Below are positions 35,421-44,430 of a stretch of 64,000 bases of DNA, piece by piece. Below the pieces are notes generated by a model. That model was not told where the DNA came from, made no database searches, and saw only the letters and a list, made by a program, of their open reading frames with translations. Origin of the DNA: Qipengyuania sphaerica (lineage in GTDB: Bacteria > Pseudomonadota > Alphaproteobacteria > Sphingomonadales > Sphingomonadaceae). The position numbers were made by a program, and so were the translations under genes. The stretch's first letter is position 1, and each line of letters starts with the position of its first letter. The stretch is from the NCBI RefSeq assembly GCF_019711595.1, contig NZ_JAIGNR010000002.1, positions 186,001 through 250,000 on the forward strand, in the 5' to 3' direction.

Positions 35421-36585
35421 GAAGCGCCTTGCCAAACTCGCCGCCACCCTATCCCCCCTCGCGCTGCTCGCAAGCTGCGGTTCGGGATATTCCACCGGAG
35501 AGGACACGGGAGAAGCGGTTTCCACGCCTGCCCCGACCGATGAATTCGCAGGGTTCGCGACGACCGTGCACGGGAAATACAACGAGCCCTGGGCAGCGGC
35601 CTTCGTCCCCGGCACTGACATTATCGTCATCACCGAGAAAAGCGGCAGCATTCGGGGATACCGGACAGGCGAATACAAGCGCGCCATCTTCTTCGAAGGC
35701 GTGCCCGAGGTGGACTATGGCGGTCAGGGCGGGCTTGGCGATGTCGCCTTCCTCGAAAGCGAGGCCGGAATGCCGCTGTCCGGGCGCACTATCTACCTCA
35801 GCTGGGTCGAGGCGGGCGAAGGCGACACGCGCGGCGCCGTTGTCGGGCGCGGCAAGCTGTTGTGCGAGGAGCACCAGACCTGCGCCATCCAGGACATGAG
35901 CGTCATCTGGCGCCAGTCGCCCAAGACCGACGGTCGCGGCCATTATTCGCACCGCATCCTGTTCAGCCCGGACGAGCGCTACATGTTCGTCGCCAGCGGC
36001 GACCGGCAAAAGCTCGAGCCCGCGCAGGACCGCTCGAACACGCTCGGCAGCATCGTGCGGTTGAATCTCGACGGCACAGCCGCTGCGGGCAATCCCTTCG
36101 GCGACGAGATATGGTCCTACGGCCACCGCAACATTCTCGGAATGGATTTCGATGCAGAAGGCAGGCTGTGGGAGGTCGAACACGGGCCGAAGGGCGGCGA
36201 TGAGCTCAACCTGGTGCGGCGCGGCGCGAATTACGGCTGGCCGACCCGTTCGAACGGGGTGCATTACAATGACGATCCGATCACCGACCATTCTGCTGAC
36301 GACGGCTTCGCCAAGCCCGTCGTCGGCTGGACCCCCGTCATCGCTCCCGGCAACATGACCATCCTCGAAGGCGATCTGTTCTCCGCATGGAAGGGCGATG
36401 CGATCATTTCTGGGCTGCGCAGCCAGGCGCTCGTGCGGGTCAGCTTCGACGGCACTACGGCCCGCGAGGCCGCGCGCTACGACATGGGCAAGCGCATCCG
36501 CTCAGTCATCGAAGGGCCCGACGGAGCCCTGTGGGTGCTCGAAAACGGCGAAGGCGGACGTCTGCTCGAACTTCGCCCCGGATAA
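35419..36585 (+). CDS. PQQ-dependent aldose sugar dehydrogenase-like lipoprotein
   Basis: The 388-residue lipoprotein (lipobox LLASC, Cys17) has the six-bladed propeller of the soluble glucose dehydrogenase/Asd (YliI/HHIP) family. Motifs: GRGHYSHRILFSPDERYMFV with the catalytic His, DEIWSYGHRNILG, EHGPKGGDELN and YGWPTR. Members oxidise the C1 of aldoses with PQQ or calcium and pass electrons to the respiratory chain. PQQ synthesis genes are not in the window. The start overlaps the divergent rnhB start. Confidence 0.9.
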   Translation: MKRLAKLAATLSPLALLASCGSGYSTGEDTGEAVSTPAPTDEFAGFATTVHGKYNEPWAAAFVPGTDIIVITEKSGSIRGYRTGEYKRAIFFEGVPEVDYGGQGGLGDVAFLESEAGMPLSGRTIYLSWVEAGEGDTRGAVVGRGKLLCEEHQTCAIQDMSVIWRQSPKTDGRGHYSHRILFSPDERYMFVASGDRQKLEPAQDRSNTLGSIVRLNLDGTAAAGNPFGDEIWSYGHRNILGMDFDAEGRLWEVEHGPKGGDELNLVRRGANYGWPTRSNGVHYNDDPITDHSADDGFAKPVVGWTPVIAPGNMTILEGDLFSAWKGDAIISGLRSQALVRVSFDGTTAREAARYDMGKRIRSVIEGPDGALWVLENGEGGRLLELRPG

Positions 36586-36634
36586 GCCGAATTATATCGA
36601 CACCGCAGCACGCCGCCCCTAGGTGCCGCGGCCC

Positions 36635-37180
36635 ATGGCGACACTCGTCCCTCTCGATGCGATCGACCCCGCGCTGGTCGAACAGTTGCTCGACGCCGCT
36701 TTCGGCGAGGGACGGCACGCGCGCACCGCCTATCGTATCCGCGAAGGGGGGGATTACCTGCCCGGCCTCAGCTTCGCCGCGCTGGACGACGAGGACTATC
36801 TCGCCGGCTCGATCCAGCTCTGGCCGGTCGCGCTGACCGATCCCAAGGGGCGCCCGCATCCGCTGATCATGGTCGGACCGGTCGCGGTCATGCCCGGACG
36901 GCAGGGTGAAGGCTTCGGCAAGGCGCTGATGGCCGCCAGCCTCGGCGCGATCGATGCCGCTTTCGATGAAGGCGCCCCGCCCTTTCCGCAGGTGATGATC
37001 GGCGATCCCGACTATTACGACCGCTGGGACTTTACCGCGGAGCATACCAGTGGCTGGCATTGCCCCGGCCCCTTCGAGCGCGAACGGCTGCTGCTGCGCA
37101 CGGGCAATCCGGCGATCCTACCCCCCGAAGGCATGCTCGGACCCTGGACCGAAGAGACCACGCACGCAGCGAAGGATTGA
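36635..37180 (+). CDS. GNAT-family N-acetyltransferase
   Basis: The 181-residue protein carries the acetyl-CoA pyrophosphate loop pattern VMPGRQGEGFGKALM after the core strand VGPVAV. The C-terminal part (VMIGDPDYYDRWDF) resembles YhbS-type acetyltransferases. A GTG at 36623 is an alternative start; neither has a good ribosome binding site. It opens a rightward gene string with DUF1285, Nudix and CCA-adding enzyme genes. The acetyl acceptor is unknown. Confidence 0.85.
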   Translation: MATLVPLDAIDPALVEQLLDAAFGEGRHARTAYRIREGGDYLPGLSFAALDDEDYLAGSIQLWPVALTDPKGRPHPLIMVGPVAVMPGRQGEGFGKALMAASLGAIDAAFDEGAPPFPQVMIGDPDYYDRWDFTAEHTSGWHCPGPFERERLLLRTGNPAILPPEGMLGPWTEETTHAAKD

Positions 37181-37216
37181 AGGGAGCCTTCGCCTCTGCC
37201 ATCGGTTGGAGCACCG

Positions 37217-37765
37217 ATGGTCTATACCCCGCCCCCCGAACTCGCCGGAATGAGCCTTGCCGAAATCGCCGAGGCGGTGGCCGAACGGCGCCTGCCCCCG
37301 GTCGAGCAATGGTCGCCCGAGAATGTCGACGAGAGCCACATGGTCATCCGTACCGACGGGACGTGGCTTCATGACGGCAGCGAGATTACCCGCCCGGCGA
37401 TGGTGCGCGCCTTTTCGGGCCTCCTCAACCGCGAGGAGGACGGCAGCTACTGGCTGGTCGTGCCCTACCAGAAGCTCTCGATCGAGGTCGAAGACGCCTG
37501 TTTCATCGCCACCGACGTCAGCCAGGTGGACGGCGATCTCGCTTTCCGCCTCAACACCGACGAACTGGTGGTGGCGGGACCCGACAACGCCATTCGCGCC
37601 GAGGGCGACCCGCAAGCGCCTGCGCTGTACATCCACATCCGTCGCGGATGCGAGGCGCGCTTGAACCGTTCGACCTACCAGCAGCTTGCCCAGATCGCGC
37701 TCGCCGAGGGGGACGACTGGACCGTCACCAGCGGCGGCGAGACCTACTCGCTCCTGCCCGCATGA
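37217..37765 (+). CDS. DUF1285 domain-containing protein
   Basis: The 182-residue protein contains the DUF1285 core (HMVIRTDGTWLHDGSEITR, then VPYQKLSIEVEDACFIATD). Structures in the family show a PH-like fold without known activity. It overlaps the Nudix gene downstream by four bases (ATGA), an arrangement conserved in sphingomonads as I recall, suggesting a shared but undefined role. Confidence 0.88.
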   Translation: MVYTPPPELAGMSLAEIAEAVAERRLPPVEQWSPENVDESHMVIRTDGTWLHDGSEITRPAMVRAFSGLLNREEDGSYWLVVPYQKLSIEVEDACFIATDVSQVDGDLAFRLNTDELVVAGPDNAIRAEGDPQAPALYIHIRRGCEARLNRSTYQQLAQIALAEGDDWTVTSGGETYSLLPA

Positions 37766-38355
37766 GCGCCATCTTCGACCGCCTTACCGAGCTGTTCGAG
37801 CAGGGCCATTCGCGCGAGGTGGCCGATTTGCTGTCCGACGCGCGTTTCGCCGACCTCGACCGCACTGCCGATGCGGCCGTGCTCATTGCCGTGACCGAGC
37901 GCGAGAATCCGACCGTGCTCCTCACAAAGCGCCCGCGCACCATGCGCGATCATCCGGGCCAGGTCGCCTTCCCCGGCGGCAAGATCGACGCGGGCGAGAA
38001 TGCGACCGAGGCCGCGCTGCGCGAGGCATGGGAGGAACTGGGCATCGAGCACGGGGCCGTGCGCGTCATCGGCACGACCGACCGCTATCAGACCGGCACA
38101 GGTTTCGACATCACGCCCGTCCTCGCCACCGTCCCCGCCGACCTCGACATCCGACCGAATGCGCGCGAGGTCGAAAGCTGGTTCGAGGCCCCGCTCGACC
38201 TGCTGATGGACGCGCGGCGCTGGAACGAGAACGAGGTATTCTGGAAAGGCGCCAACCGCCGCTATTACGAGATGGACCACGAAGGCTACCGCATCTGGGG
38301 CGTGACTGCGGCGATCTGCATCAATCTCTCGCGCCGTCTGGCGTGGTTCGACTGA
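37762..38355 (+). CDS. Nudix hydrolase, CoA pyrophosphatase type
   Basis: The ATG at 37762 lies in the DUF1285 stop overlap; the product has 197 residues. The Nudix box reads GGKIDAGENATEAALREA-WEELG, and upstream RPRTMRDHPGQVAFPGG matches the NuBI motif of CoA pyrophosphatases (NudL/PCD1 type), which split CoA into phosphopantetheine and 3',5'-ADP. The CCA-adding enzyme gene follows after 19 bases. Confidence 0.9.
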   Translation: MSAIFDRLTELFEQGHSREVADLLSDARFADLDRTADAAVLIAVTERENPTVLLTKRPRTMRDHPGQVAFPGGKIDAGENATEAALREAWEELGIEHGAVRVIGTTDRYQTGTGFDITPVLATVPADLDIRPNAREVESWFEAPLDLLMDARRWNENEVFWKGANRRYYEMDHEGYRIWGVTAAICINLSRRLAWFD

Positions 38356-38374
38356 CCCCGCTAAACGCCCGCCC

Positions 38375-39550
38375 ATGACGCAATTGCCCCAAGCAGACTG
38401 GACCCGGCGCGAGGACCTCGCAGCGCTGATCGAAGCGCTGGGGGCGGACAATGCGCGCTACGTCGGCGGCGCGGTGCGCGACAGCCTGCTGGGCAAGGAC
38501 ATCCACGATATCGACTGCGCTACCCCGCTCACCCCCGCCGAGGTGATCGACCGCTGCGGCGAGGCGGGCATCCGCACCATCCCCACCGGTATCGATCACG
38601 GCACAGTCACCGCCATCATGGACGGCGGCAATGTCGAGATCACCACGCTGCGCCGCGACGTCACGACCGACGGTCGCCGTGCCACCGTTGCCTTCGCCAC
38701 AGAGTGGAAGGAAGACGCCTCGCGCCGCGATTTCACCATCAACGCGCTCTATGCCCACCCCGAAACGCTGGAGATCAGCGACTATTTCGGCGGCGTCGAA
38801 GATCTGGAAAACGGCCGCGTGCGCTTCATCGGCGATGCTGCCGAGCGCATCCGCGAGGATCACCTGCGTATCCTCAGGTATTTCCGCTTCCAGACCCGCT
38901 TCGGCGACGATTGGGACGACGAGGCGACAAGCGCCTGTTCCGAGCTTGCCTCCACGCTCAAGGGTCTCAGCCGCGAGCGGGTGGGATGGGAACTGCAGAA
39001 CCTTCTCGTCCTGCCCGACCCCTCGCCCACCGTGTTCAAAATGCGCGAACTCGGCGTGCTGCAGGAAGTCCTGCCCGAATGCGGACGGCGCGAGGCGGAA
39101 AAGCTTGCCGAACTGGTCCGCTCAGAGCGCGAATACGGGGTGGAGCCCGATGCCATGCGCCGCCTCGCCGCGATGCTGCCCGCCGTGCCGCCGGTGGCCG
39201 AGGCGGTTTCCGCCCGCCTGCGCCTCTCGCGCAGCCAGCGCGAACACCTTGCCTGCGTCGCCGCGCGCGACATGCGCGATGGCGAGGCACCGCTGGCTCT
39301 CGCCTATTACGAAGGCGTCGATTGCGCGCGCGACCGGCTGCTGCTCACCCGTGCCGATCCTTCCGCGCTCGAAGGCTGGGAAGCACCCCAATTGCCGCTG
39401 AAGGGCGGCGAGATCGTCGAGCGCGGGGTAGCCAAGGGCCCGCAAGTGGCAAAGACCCTGCAAGCCGTAGAGCGGCAATGGGTCGAGGAAGGCTTCCCCG
39501 ATCGGACGCGCGTAATGGAATTGCTCGAGGACCAGCTCGCCGCGCAATGA
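38375..39550 (+). CDS. cca: CCA tRNA nucleotidyltransferase
   Basis: The 391-residue class II nucleotidyltransferase adds or repairs the CCA end of tRNAs. The head domain has YVGGAVRDSLLGKDIHDIDC with the catalytic Asp pair, then RRDFTINALYAHP (nucleotide selection) and RIREDHLRILRYFRF in the neck. It is the last gene of the GNAT-DUF1285-Nudix-cca string. A poly(A) polymerase role cannot be excluded by sequence, but the sphingomonad context favours CCA addition. Confidence 0.92.
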   Translation: MTQLPQADWTRREDLAALIEALGADNARYVGGAVRDSLLGKDIHDIDCATPLTPAEVIDRCGEAGIRTIPTGIDHGTVTAIMDGGNVEITTLRRDVTTDGRRATVAFATEWKEDASRRDFTINALYAHPETLEISDYFGGVEDLENGRVRFIGDAAERIREDHLRILRYFRFQTRFGDDWDDEATSACSELASTLKGLSRERVGWELQNLLVLPDPSPTVFKMRELGVLQEVLPECGRREAEKLAELVRSEREYGVEPDAMRRLAAMLPAVPPVAEAVSARLRLSRSQREHLACVAARDMRDGEAPLALAYYEGVDCARDRLLLTRADPSALEGWEAPQLPLKGGEIVERGVAKGPQVAKTLQAVERQWVEEGFPDRTRVMELLEDQLAAQ

Positions 39551-39808
39551 TGCATCGCACCATGCGTGGTTACCCGAGGTGTAACGCTTTCTTCAGCTTT
39601 GCTTAAGCTGCAGTGCAGCATAAAGGTCCTGCAGCGGTTGCCACCTGCGCAGCCACTTGCCATAGAGCGGGTCGCTTCCTCGGGAAGGGGGGCAGGCGGC
39701 CATCATCGGGGCATCCACTCTCGTAGCCGCTCTCATCATTGAGTTTCGTTTGCGGCGCGTCTTTCGCGTGTTGCGGACGCGTAAGTTGAACACGTCTTGG
39801 AGAATTAC

Positions 39809-40339
39809 ATGAACATCGCGAAGCTGGCTCTTGCCTCCGTCGCCCTTATCGCCACCCCGGCCCTTGCCAACGACCAGGTCGTTGCAGGCGCTACCGTGAC
39901 CGGTCCCGAAGGCAATGCCGTCGGCACCATCGTCCAGGTCGAAAATGGCCAGGCCGTACTCGACACCGGCAAGCACAAGGTTCCGTTGGGCGTCGACATG
40001 TACGGCCAGGGCGAAACCGGCCCGACCATCACCGTCACCAAGGCACAGCTCGACGGCATGATCGACGCGCAGCTGGCCGAAGCCGCTGCGAAGCTCGACG
40101 CCGCACTGGTCGCCGGCGCTTCCGCAATGGACGCGCAGCACGCACCGCTCGGCACGATCCTCGAGATCGACGGCAACAACGTCATCATCGCCCGTGGCGG
40201 CGACGAGGCGAACAAGGTCACGCTGCTGAAAGAACACTTCACCGCAACCGACCATGGCCTGATGGCCCTGCTCACCAACGCGCAGATCGATGCCGCGATG
40301 GCGCAGTCTGCACCGGCTGCCAACGGCGCGGGTCAGTAA
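39809..40339 (+). CDS. Secreted protein with two PRC-barrel-like repeats
   Basis: The start ATG 39809 follows GGAG at the usual spacing; the 176-residue protein has a clear signal peptide (LALASVALIATPALA). Two similar segments, GTIVQVENGQAVLDTGKHKV and GTILEIDGNNVIIARGG, resemble short beta-barrel modules of the PRC type and flank a helical Ala-rich middle. Strong ribosome binding site, strong terminator and high codon bias suggest high expression. No function is known. Confidence 0.75.
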   Translation: MNIAKLALASVALIATPALANDQVVAGATVTGPEGNAVGTIVQVENGQAVLDTGKHKVPLGVDMYGQGETGPTITVTKAQLDGMIDAQLAEAAAKLDAALVAGASAMDAQHAPLGTILEIDGNNVIIARGGDEANKVTLLKEHFTATDHGLMALLTNAQIDAAMAQSAPAANGAGQ

Positions 40340-40384
40340 GCACCTTATTGGTTCCCCTGGAGCCACCAAATCCAGGGTCGCACT

Positions 40385-40415
40385 GGGCCGGAGGCGAAAG
40401 CTTCCGGCCCTTTTT
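40385..40415 (+). terminator. Strong rho-independent terminator
   Basis: GGGCCGGAGGC (40385-40395), GAAA tetraloop, GCTTCCGGCCC (40400-40410) form an 11-bp stem with one G-T pair, followed by TTTTTCTTT. It ends the secreted repeat protein gene; parC converges and stops at 40421. Confidence 0.92.
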
Positions 40416-40420
40416 CTTTA

Positions 40421-42715
40421 TCAGCCGAACTTGTTGTCGCGCGGGAAGCCCTGCGGCGGGAGCCTGCCCGCGCCGCCACGCGCGACCTTCCACTGCCACA
40501 TTTCGGGCTCGGTGCGGGTGCGGCCTTCCTTGCCGCCCATGGTCCAGCTGAGGCCTTCTCCCATCGTGAAGGTCGTCGCATCGGACAGGCCGCCGTCGCG
40601 ATAGTTCTGCAGCTTGTTGCCCTGCCCGCGCGCCATTTGCGGCAACTCCTCGAGGTTGAAGACGACCAGCTTGCGGTTCTCGCCCACCACGGCGACGTGG
40701 TCGTGGCCCTTCTCGATCGGGCGCACAACGCGCAGTTCGGCATCGCCGGGCAGGTTCACGACCTGCCTTCCCTTGCGGGTTTCGGCGAGCAGTTCGTCGG
40801 TCACCGCGGCAAAGCCCTTGCCGGTGCTGGCAGCGAGCAGCACGCGCTTGCCTTCTTCATGCACCACCACTGCGACGATTTGCGCGCTGGCCTCGATGTC
40901 GAGCGTATTGCGCACCGGTTCGCCAAACCCGCGCGCACCGGGCAGCTTGTCCGCGCCCAGCGTGAAGAAGCGGCCATTGTCGGCCGCGAGCAGCAGCTTG
41001 TCGGTGGTCTGGCAATGGAGCACGAAGGCGGGACCATCGCCCTCCTTGTACTTGAAGTCCTGGTCCAGCGGCAGGTGGCCCTTGGCCCCGCGGATCCAGC
41101 CCTTCTGCGAGAGGATGACCGTAACCGGCTCCTTCTCGATCATCGCATCCATGCTGAACTCGACCGCCGGAGCAGCTTCCTCGATGGTCGTGCGGCGCGC
41201 GCCGAGGGCCGTGTCCTCGCCATATTCCTTGCGCAGCGCATTGAGATCGCGCTTCAGGCGCGTGCGCTGGCGGGCGGGACTGCCAAGAAGTTTCTCCAGC
41301 TCGTCCTGTTCCTTGAGCAGCTCGTCCTTCTCATTGCGAAGCTGCATTTCTTCCAGCTTGCGCAAGCTCCTCAGGCGCATGTTGAGGATGGCTTCGGCCT
41401 GACGGTCGGTGAGCTTGAACTCCGCCATCATCACCGGCTTGGGCTCGTCCTCGGTGCGGATGATCTCGATCACCCGGTCGAGGTTGAGGAAGGCGATAAT
41501 ATAGCCCTCGACCAGCTCCAGGCGCCGCGCGATCTGGTCGAGCCGGTGCTGGCTGCGGCGCTGGAGGATGTCGATCTGGCTGGCGATCCAGTTGTCGAGC
41601 AGTTCCTTCAGCCCCATCACCATCGGCGTGCGCGTATGATCCAGCACGTTCAAGTTGAGCCCGAAGCGCGTTTCCATGTCGGTGAGCTTGTAGATGCTCT
41701 CCTTCAACAGTTCCGGATCGACATTGCGGCTGCGCGGCACGAGCACGATGCGGATCTGCTCGTCAGATTCGTCGCGCACGTCTTCGAGGATCGGCAGCTT
41801 CTTGTCGGCAATCGCGGCAGCGATCTGCTCGATCAGCTTGCCCTTCTGCACCTGGTAGGGAATTTCCGAGATGACCAGCTGCCACTGGCCGCCGCCCAAC
41901 CGCTCGATACCCGCGGCCTTGTCCTCGTCCTTCTCCGCCTCGGCGGCATGGAAACGCCCGCGCACGCGGAAGGACCCGCGTCCGGTCTCATAGGCGTGGC
42001 TGATAACCTCCGCACTCTCGGGCACGACGCCGCCTGTTGCGAAGTCCGGTCCCTTGAAGATTTCCATCAGCCGCGCATGTTCGACATGCGGATTGTCGAT
42101 CACTTCCAGCGTCGCATCGACGATTTCGGCGACATTATGGCTCGGGATATTGGTCGCCATGCCCACCGCGATGCCGCTGGCGCCATTGGCGAGCAGGTTG
42201 GGGAAAAGGCCCGGCATGATTTCCGGCTCTTCTTCCTCGTTGTTGTAGGTCGGGATGAAATCGACCGTACCTGCGTCGAGGCCTTCCATCAGGCGCATCG
42301 CGGTCTTGGTCAGCCGCGCTTCGGTGTAACGGTAGGCCGCAGCATTATCGCCGTCGATATTGCCGAAGTTCCCCTGCCCCTCGACCAGCGGATAACGCAG
42401 CGAGAAATCCTGCGCGAGGCGCACCATCGCATCATAGGCGGCGGTATCGCCATGCGGGTGGTACTTGCCGATCACCTCGCCCACCACGCGGGCCGATTTC
42501 TTGAATCCGCTTGCCGGATCAAGCTTGAGCTGGCGCATGGTCCACAGCAGGCGCCGGTGGACGGGCTTCAGCCCGTCGCGAAGGTCGGGCAGCGAACGCG
42601 CAGTGATTGTGGACAGCGCATAGACGAGGTAGCGCTCGGACAGCGCACTATCGAAGGGCGCGTCGACGATCGCATCGAACGGATCGGAATCGGGAATATC
42701 GGTCACATCGGCCAT
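40421..42715 (-). CDS. parC: DNA topoisomerase IV subunit A
   Basis: The 764-residue type IIA subunit decatenates daughter chromosomes. The catalytic tyrosine lies in [13 protein letters not shown] (about residue 130), following [12 protein letters not shown]. Unlike GyrA, the C-terminal region lacks a clear GyrA-box and contains shorter beta-pinwheel repeats; the start [20 protein letters not shown] is typical of alphaproteobacterial ParC. It is flanked by convergent and same-strand genes and appears monocistronic. Confidence 0.95.
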   Translation of the reverse strand: MADVTDIPDSDPFDAIVDAPFDSALSERYLVYALSTITARSLPDLRDGLKPVHRRLLWTMRQLKLDPASGFKKSARVVGEVIGKYHPHGDTAAYDAMVRLAQDFSLRYPLVEGQGNFGNIDGDNAAAYRYTEARLTKTAMRLMEGLDAGTVDFIPTYNNEEEEPEIMPGLFPNLLANGASGIAVGMATNIPSHNVAEIVDATLEVIDNPHVEHARLMEIFKGPDFATGGVVPESAEVISHAYETGRGSFRVRGRFHAAEAEKDEDKAAGIERLGGGQWQLVISEIPYQVQKGKLIEQIAAAIADKKLPILEDVRDESDEQIRIVLVPRSRNVDPELLKESIYKLTDMETRFGLNLNVLDHTRTPMVMGLKELLDNWIASQIDILQRRSQHRLDQIARRLELVEGYIIAFLNLDRVIEIIRTEDEPKPVMMAEFKLTDRQAEAILNMRLRSLRKLEEMQLRNEKDELLKEQDELEKLLGSPARQRTRLKRDLNALRKEYGEDTALGARRTTIEEAAPAVEFSMDAMIEKEPVTVILSQKGWIRGAKGHLPLDQDFKYKEGDGPAFVLHCQTTDKLLLAADNGRFFTLGADKLPGARGFGEPVRNTLDIEASAQIVAVVVHEEGKRVLLAASTGKGFAAVTDELLAETRKGRQVVNLPGDAELRVVRPIEKGHDHVAVVGENRKLVVFNLEELPQMARGQGNKLQNYRDGGLSDATTFTMGEGLSWTMGGKEGRTRTEPEMWQWKVARGGAGRLPPQGFPRDNKFG

Positions 42716-42774
42716 CCTGCCGTCCTAGCAAGCCGCGAGAGCAAGCGGGAGGCCGCGGGCTTCAAAATCCGCGC

Positions 42775-43548
42775 TTAATCCGCACCTCTTTTGAGCGCCG
42801 CTATATCCGCGCGCAATGCTCTCAACTCGTGCAGTATCTCCTCGCGCTCGTCATGCGCCTCGTCCTCGGTGGCCTCGGCCATGGCATTTACGATCACACC
42901 AATGAACAGGTTGAGCACTATGAAGCTCGTCAGGAGGATGAAGGGCACGAAGAAGGCCCAGGCATAGGGGAAAACCTCCATGACCGGGCGCACGATACCC
43001 ATCGACCAGCTTTCCAGCGTCATGATCTGGAACAGCGAATAGAGCGATGCGCCAAGGTGGCCGAACCATTGCGGAAAGGCTTCGCCGAACAGCTTCGTGG
43101 CCATGACCGCGCTGATGTAGAACAGCAGCAGCAGCATCACGATGACCGTGCCGATGCTCGGTATGGCGCTGAACAGGCCGACGATGACCTTGCGCATGCT
43201 CGGCACGACCGAGATGAGACGCAAGGCGCGCAGTATGCGCAGCGCGCGCAGGACCGAGAAGGCGCCCGATGCGGGCATCAGCGCCACGGTCACGATGGCG
43301 AGGTCGAACACGTTCCACCCGCTGCGGAAGAAGCGCCAGCCATAGGCAAAGAGCTTCAGCGCAAGCTCAACCACGAAGATGCCGAGCGCGACCGTGTCGA
43401 GCACGCGCACGACCGGGCCGATGCTGCCCATGACTGCGGGCGAGGTCTCTAGCCCCAGGCCAATAGCATTGATGACGATGACAGCGATGATGAAACGCTC
43501 GAACAAGCGCGTCTCGACCAGTTGCCGCACTCGTTCGCGCAGGCTCAT
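42775..43548 (-). CDS. Voltage-gated cation (sodium) channel, NaChBac-like
   Basis: The ATG at 43548 follows GGAGACG and gives 257 residues, the six-helix single-domain size of bacterial sodium channels. S4 has the regularly spaced arginines VLRALRILRALRLISVV. The pore filter reads MTLESWSMG, matching the TLESWS selectivity filter of NaChBac-type sodium channels. The C-terminus ends in a charged helix (EEILHELRALRADIAALK) suited to the tetramer coiled coil. Likely a role in ion homeostasis or motility in a marine bacterium. Confidence 0.92.
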   Translation of the reverse strand: MSLRERVRQLVETRLFERFIIAVIVINAIGLGLETSPAVMGSIGPVVRVLDTVALGIFVVELALKLFAYGWRFFRSGWNVFDLAIVTVALMPASGAFSVLRALRILRALRLISVVPSMRKVIVGLFSAIPSIGTVIVMLLLLFYISAVMATKLFGEAFPQWFGHLGASLYSLFQIMTLESWSMGIVRPVMEVFPYAWAFFVPFILLTSFIVLNLFIGVIVNAMAEATEDEAHDEREEILHELRALRADIAALKRGAD

Positions 43549-43634
43549 TTCGTACGTCTCCAAAGGTGGAATCGGTGCGCCGGAACGGCGCGTCTCGGCT
43601 CGCCCTACCACCACAACGGCTCGCCTGTCACCGC

Positions 43635-43660
43635 GGAACGTAGGGTGCCGCCCGCTCGTT
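43635..43660 (+). promoter_or_regulatory. EcfG-type general stress promoter before the PfpI gene
   Basis: GGAAC (43635-43639), 17 bases, CGTT (43657-43660) match the EcfG consensus with the longer permitted spacer. The site is 33 bases before the PfpI ATG. Confidence 0.65.
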
Positions 43661-43693
43661 ACATGGGTAACACGAAATCAAGGAGTTACCCCC

Positions 43694-44260
43694 ATGACAC
43701 AGACCCCGAAACGCATCATGATCCTCGCCACCAACGGCTTCGAACAGTCGGAGCTGATGAAGCCGAAGGCCAATGTCGAAGACGCCGGTTTCGAGACCAC
43801 TGTCGTGAGTCTCGAAAAGGGCGAAATCAAGGGCTGGAAGGACAAGGACTGGGGCGACAGCGTTTCGGTCGACAAGACCGTAGATGAGATCGACAGCTGC
43901 GAAAGCTACGACGCGCTGCTGCTGCCGGGCGGCCAGATGAACCCCGACATCTTGCGCATGAACGAACGCGCCATCGCGATCGTCCGCGAATTCGACATGG
44001 CGGGCAAACCGATCGCCGCGATCTGTCACGCACCGTGGCTGCTCGCCGAAGCCGATATCGTGAAGGGCAAGACCGTCACGGCGTGGCCCTCGATCCGCAC
44101 CGACCTGAAGAACGCAGGCGCGAATGTGGTCAACCAGGAAGCCGCAGTCGATGGCAATCTCATCACCAGCCGCAATCCCGACGACATCCCGGCATTCAGC
44201 AAGGCGCTGATCGAGATGCTGGGCGAGAGTGTCGAGAAACGCGAGCTCGAAACCGCATAG
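43694..44260 (+). CDS. DJ-1/PfpI-family protein (type 1 glutamine amidotransferase-like)
   Basis: The ATG at 43694 follows AGGAG; the product is 188 residues. It has the PfpI/YhbO fold with nucleophile Cys in AAICHAPWLLAEAD and Glu in NGFEQSELMKP. YhbO-like proteins protect against oxidative, acid and glycation stress, possibly as deglycases, an activity that is disputed. Transcription probably comes from the EcfG-type promoter upstream; a terminator follows. Confidence 0.9.
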   Translation: MTQTPKRIMILATNGFEQSELMKPKANVEDAGFETTVVSLEKGEIKGWKDKDWGDSVSVDKTVDEIDSCESYDALLLPGGQMNPDILRMNERAIAIVREFDMAGKPIAAICHAPWLLAEADIVKGKTVTAWPSIRTDLKNAGANVVNQEAAVDGNLITSRNPDDIPAFSKALIEMLGESVEKRELETA

Positions 44261-44282
44261 GCGCGATAACCCATTAGATTTC

Positions 44283-44315
44283 AAGGCCCTGCCACCAAGT
44301 GTGGCGGGGCCTTTT
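44283..44315 (+). terminator. Rho-independent terminator after the PfpI gene
   Basis: AAGGCCCTGCCAC (44283-44295) pairs with GTGGCGGGGCCTT (44301-44313) with a single G-T pair around a 5-base loop and continues into TTTTCC. It ends the transcript from the EcfG-type promoter. Confidence 0.88.
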
Positions 44316-44345
44316 CCTTGCTGCTCTTGACCGAACTCGATGTTA

Positions 44346-44362
44346 TGATACGTTGTAACATG
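44346..44362. promoter_or_regulatory. Near-palindromic TGATACGTTGTAACATG box
   Basis: This 17-mer differs from 50732-50748, upstream of the tonB-like gene, at only two positions. The core ATRTTGTAACAT is nearly symmetric (TGTT/AACA arms), resembling metalloregulator operators such as alphaproteobacterial Zur boxes. It lies 69 bases before the DUF4349 lipoprotein gene in an AT-rich leader. Confidence 0.5.
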
Positions 44363-44430
44363 CAAATAGGGTTGTAATTGTGGCTGAATTATGGCCAAAT
44401 TAGGGCGAAATTGTGGTGAGGAGAGATTCG

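Noticed and set aside
39593..39739. 48-codon minus-strand frame ending LYAALQLKQS
   Set aside because: No ribosome binding site, and it occupies the promoter region of the secreted repeat protein; no supporting family.
40637..42778. 713-codon open frame on the plus strand
   Set aside because: Antisense to parC throughout; no recognisable domain, and parC is unmistakable.
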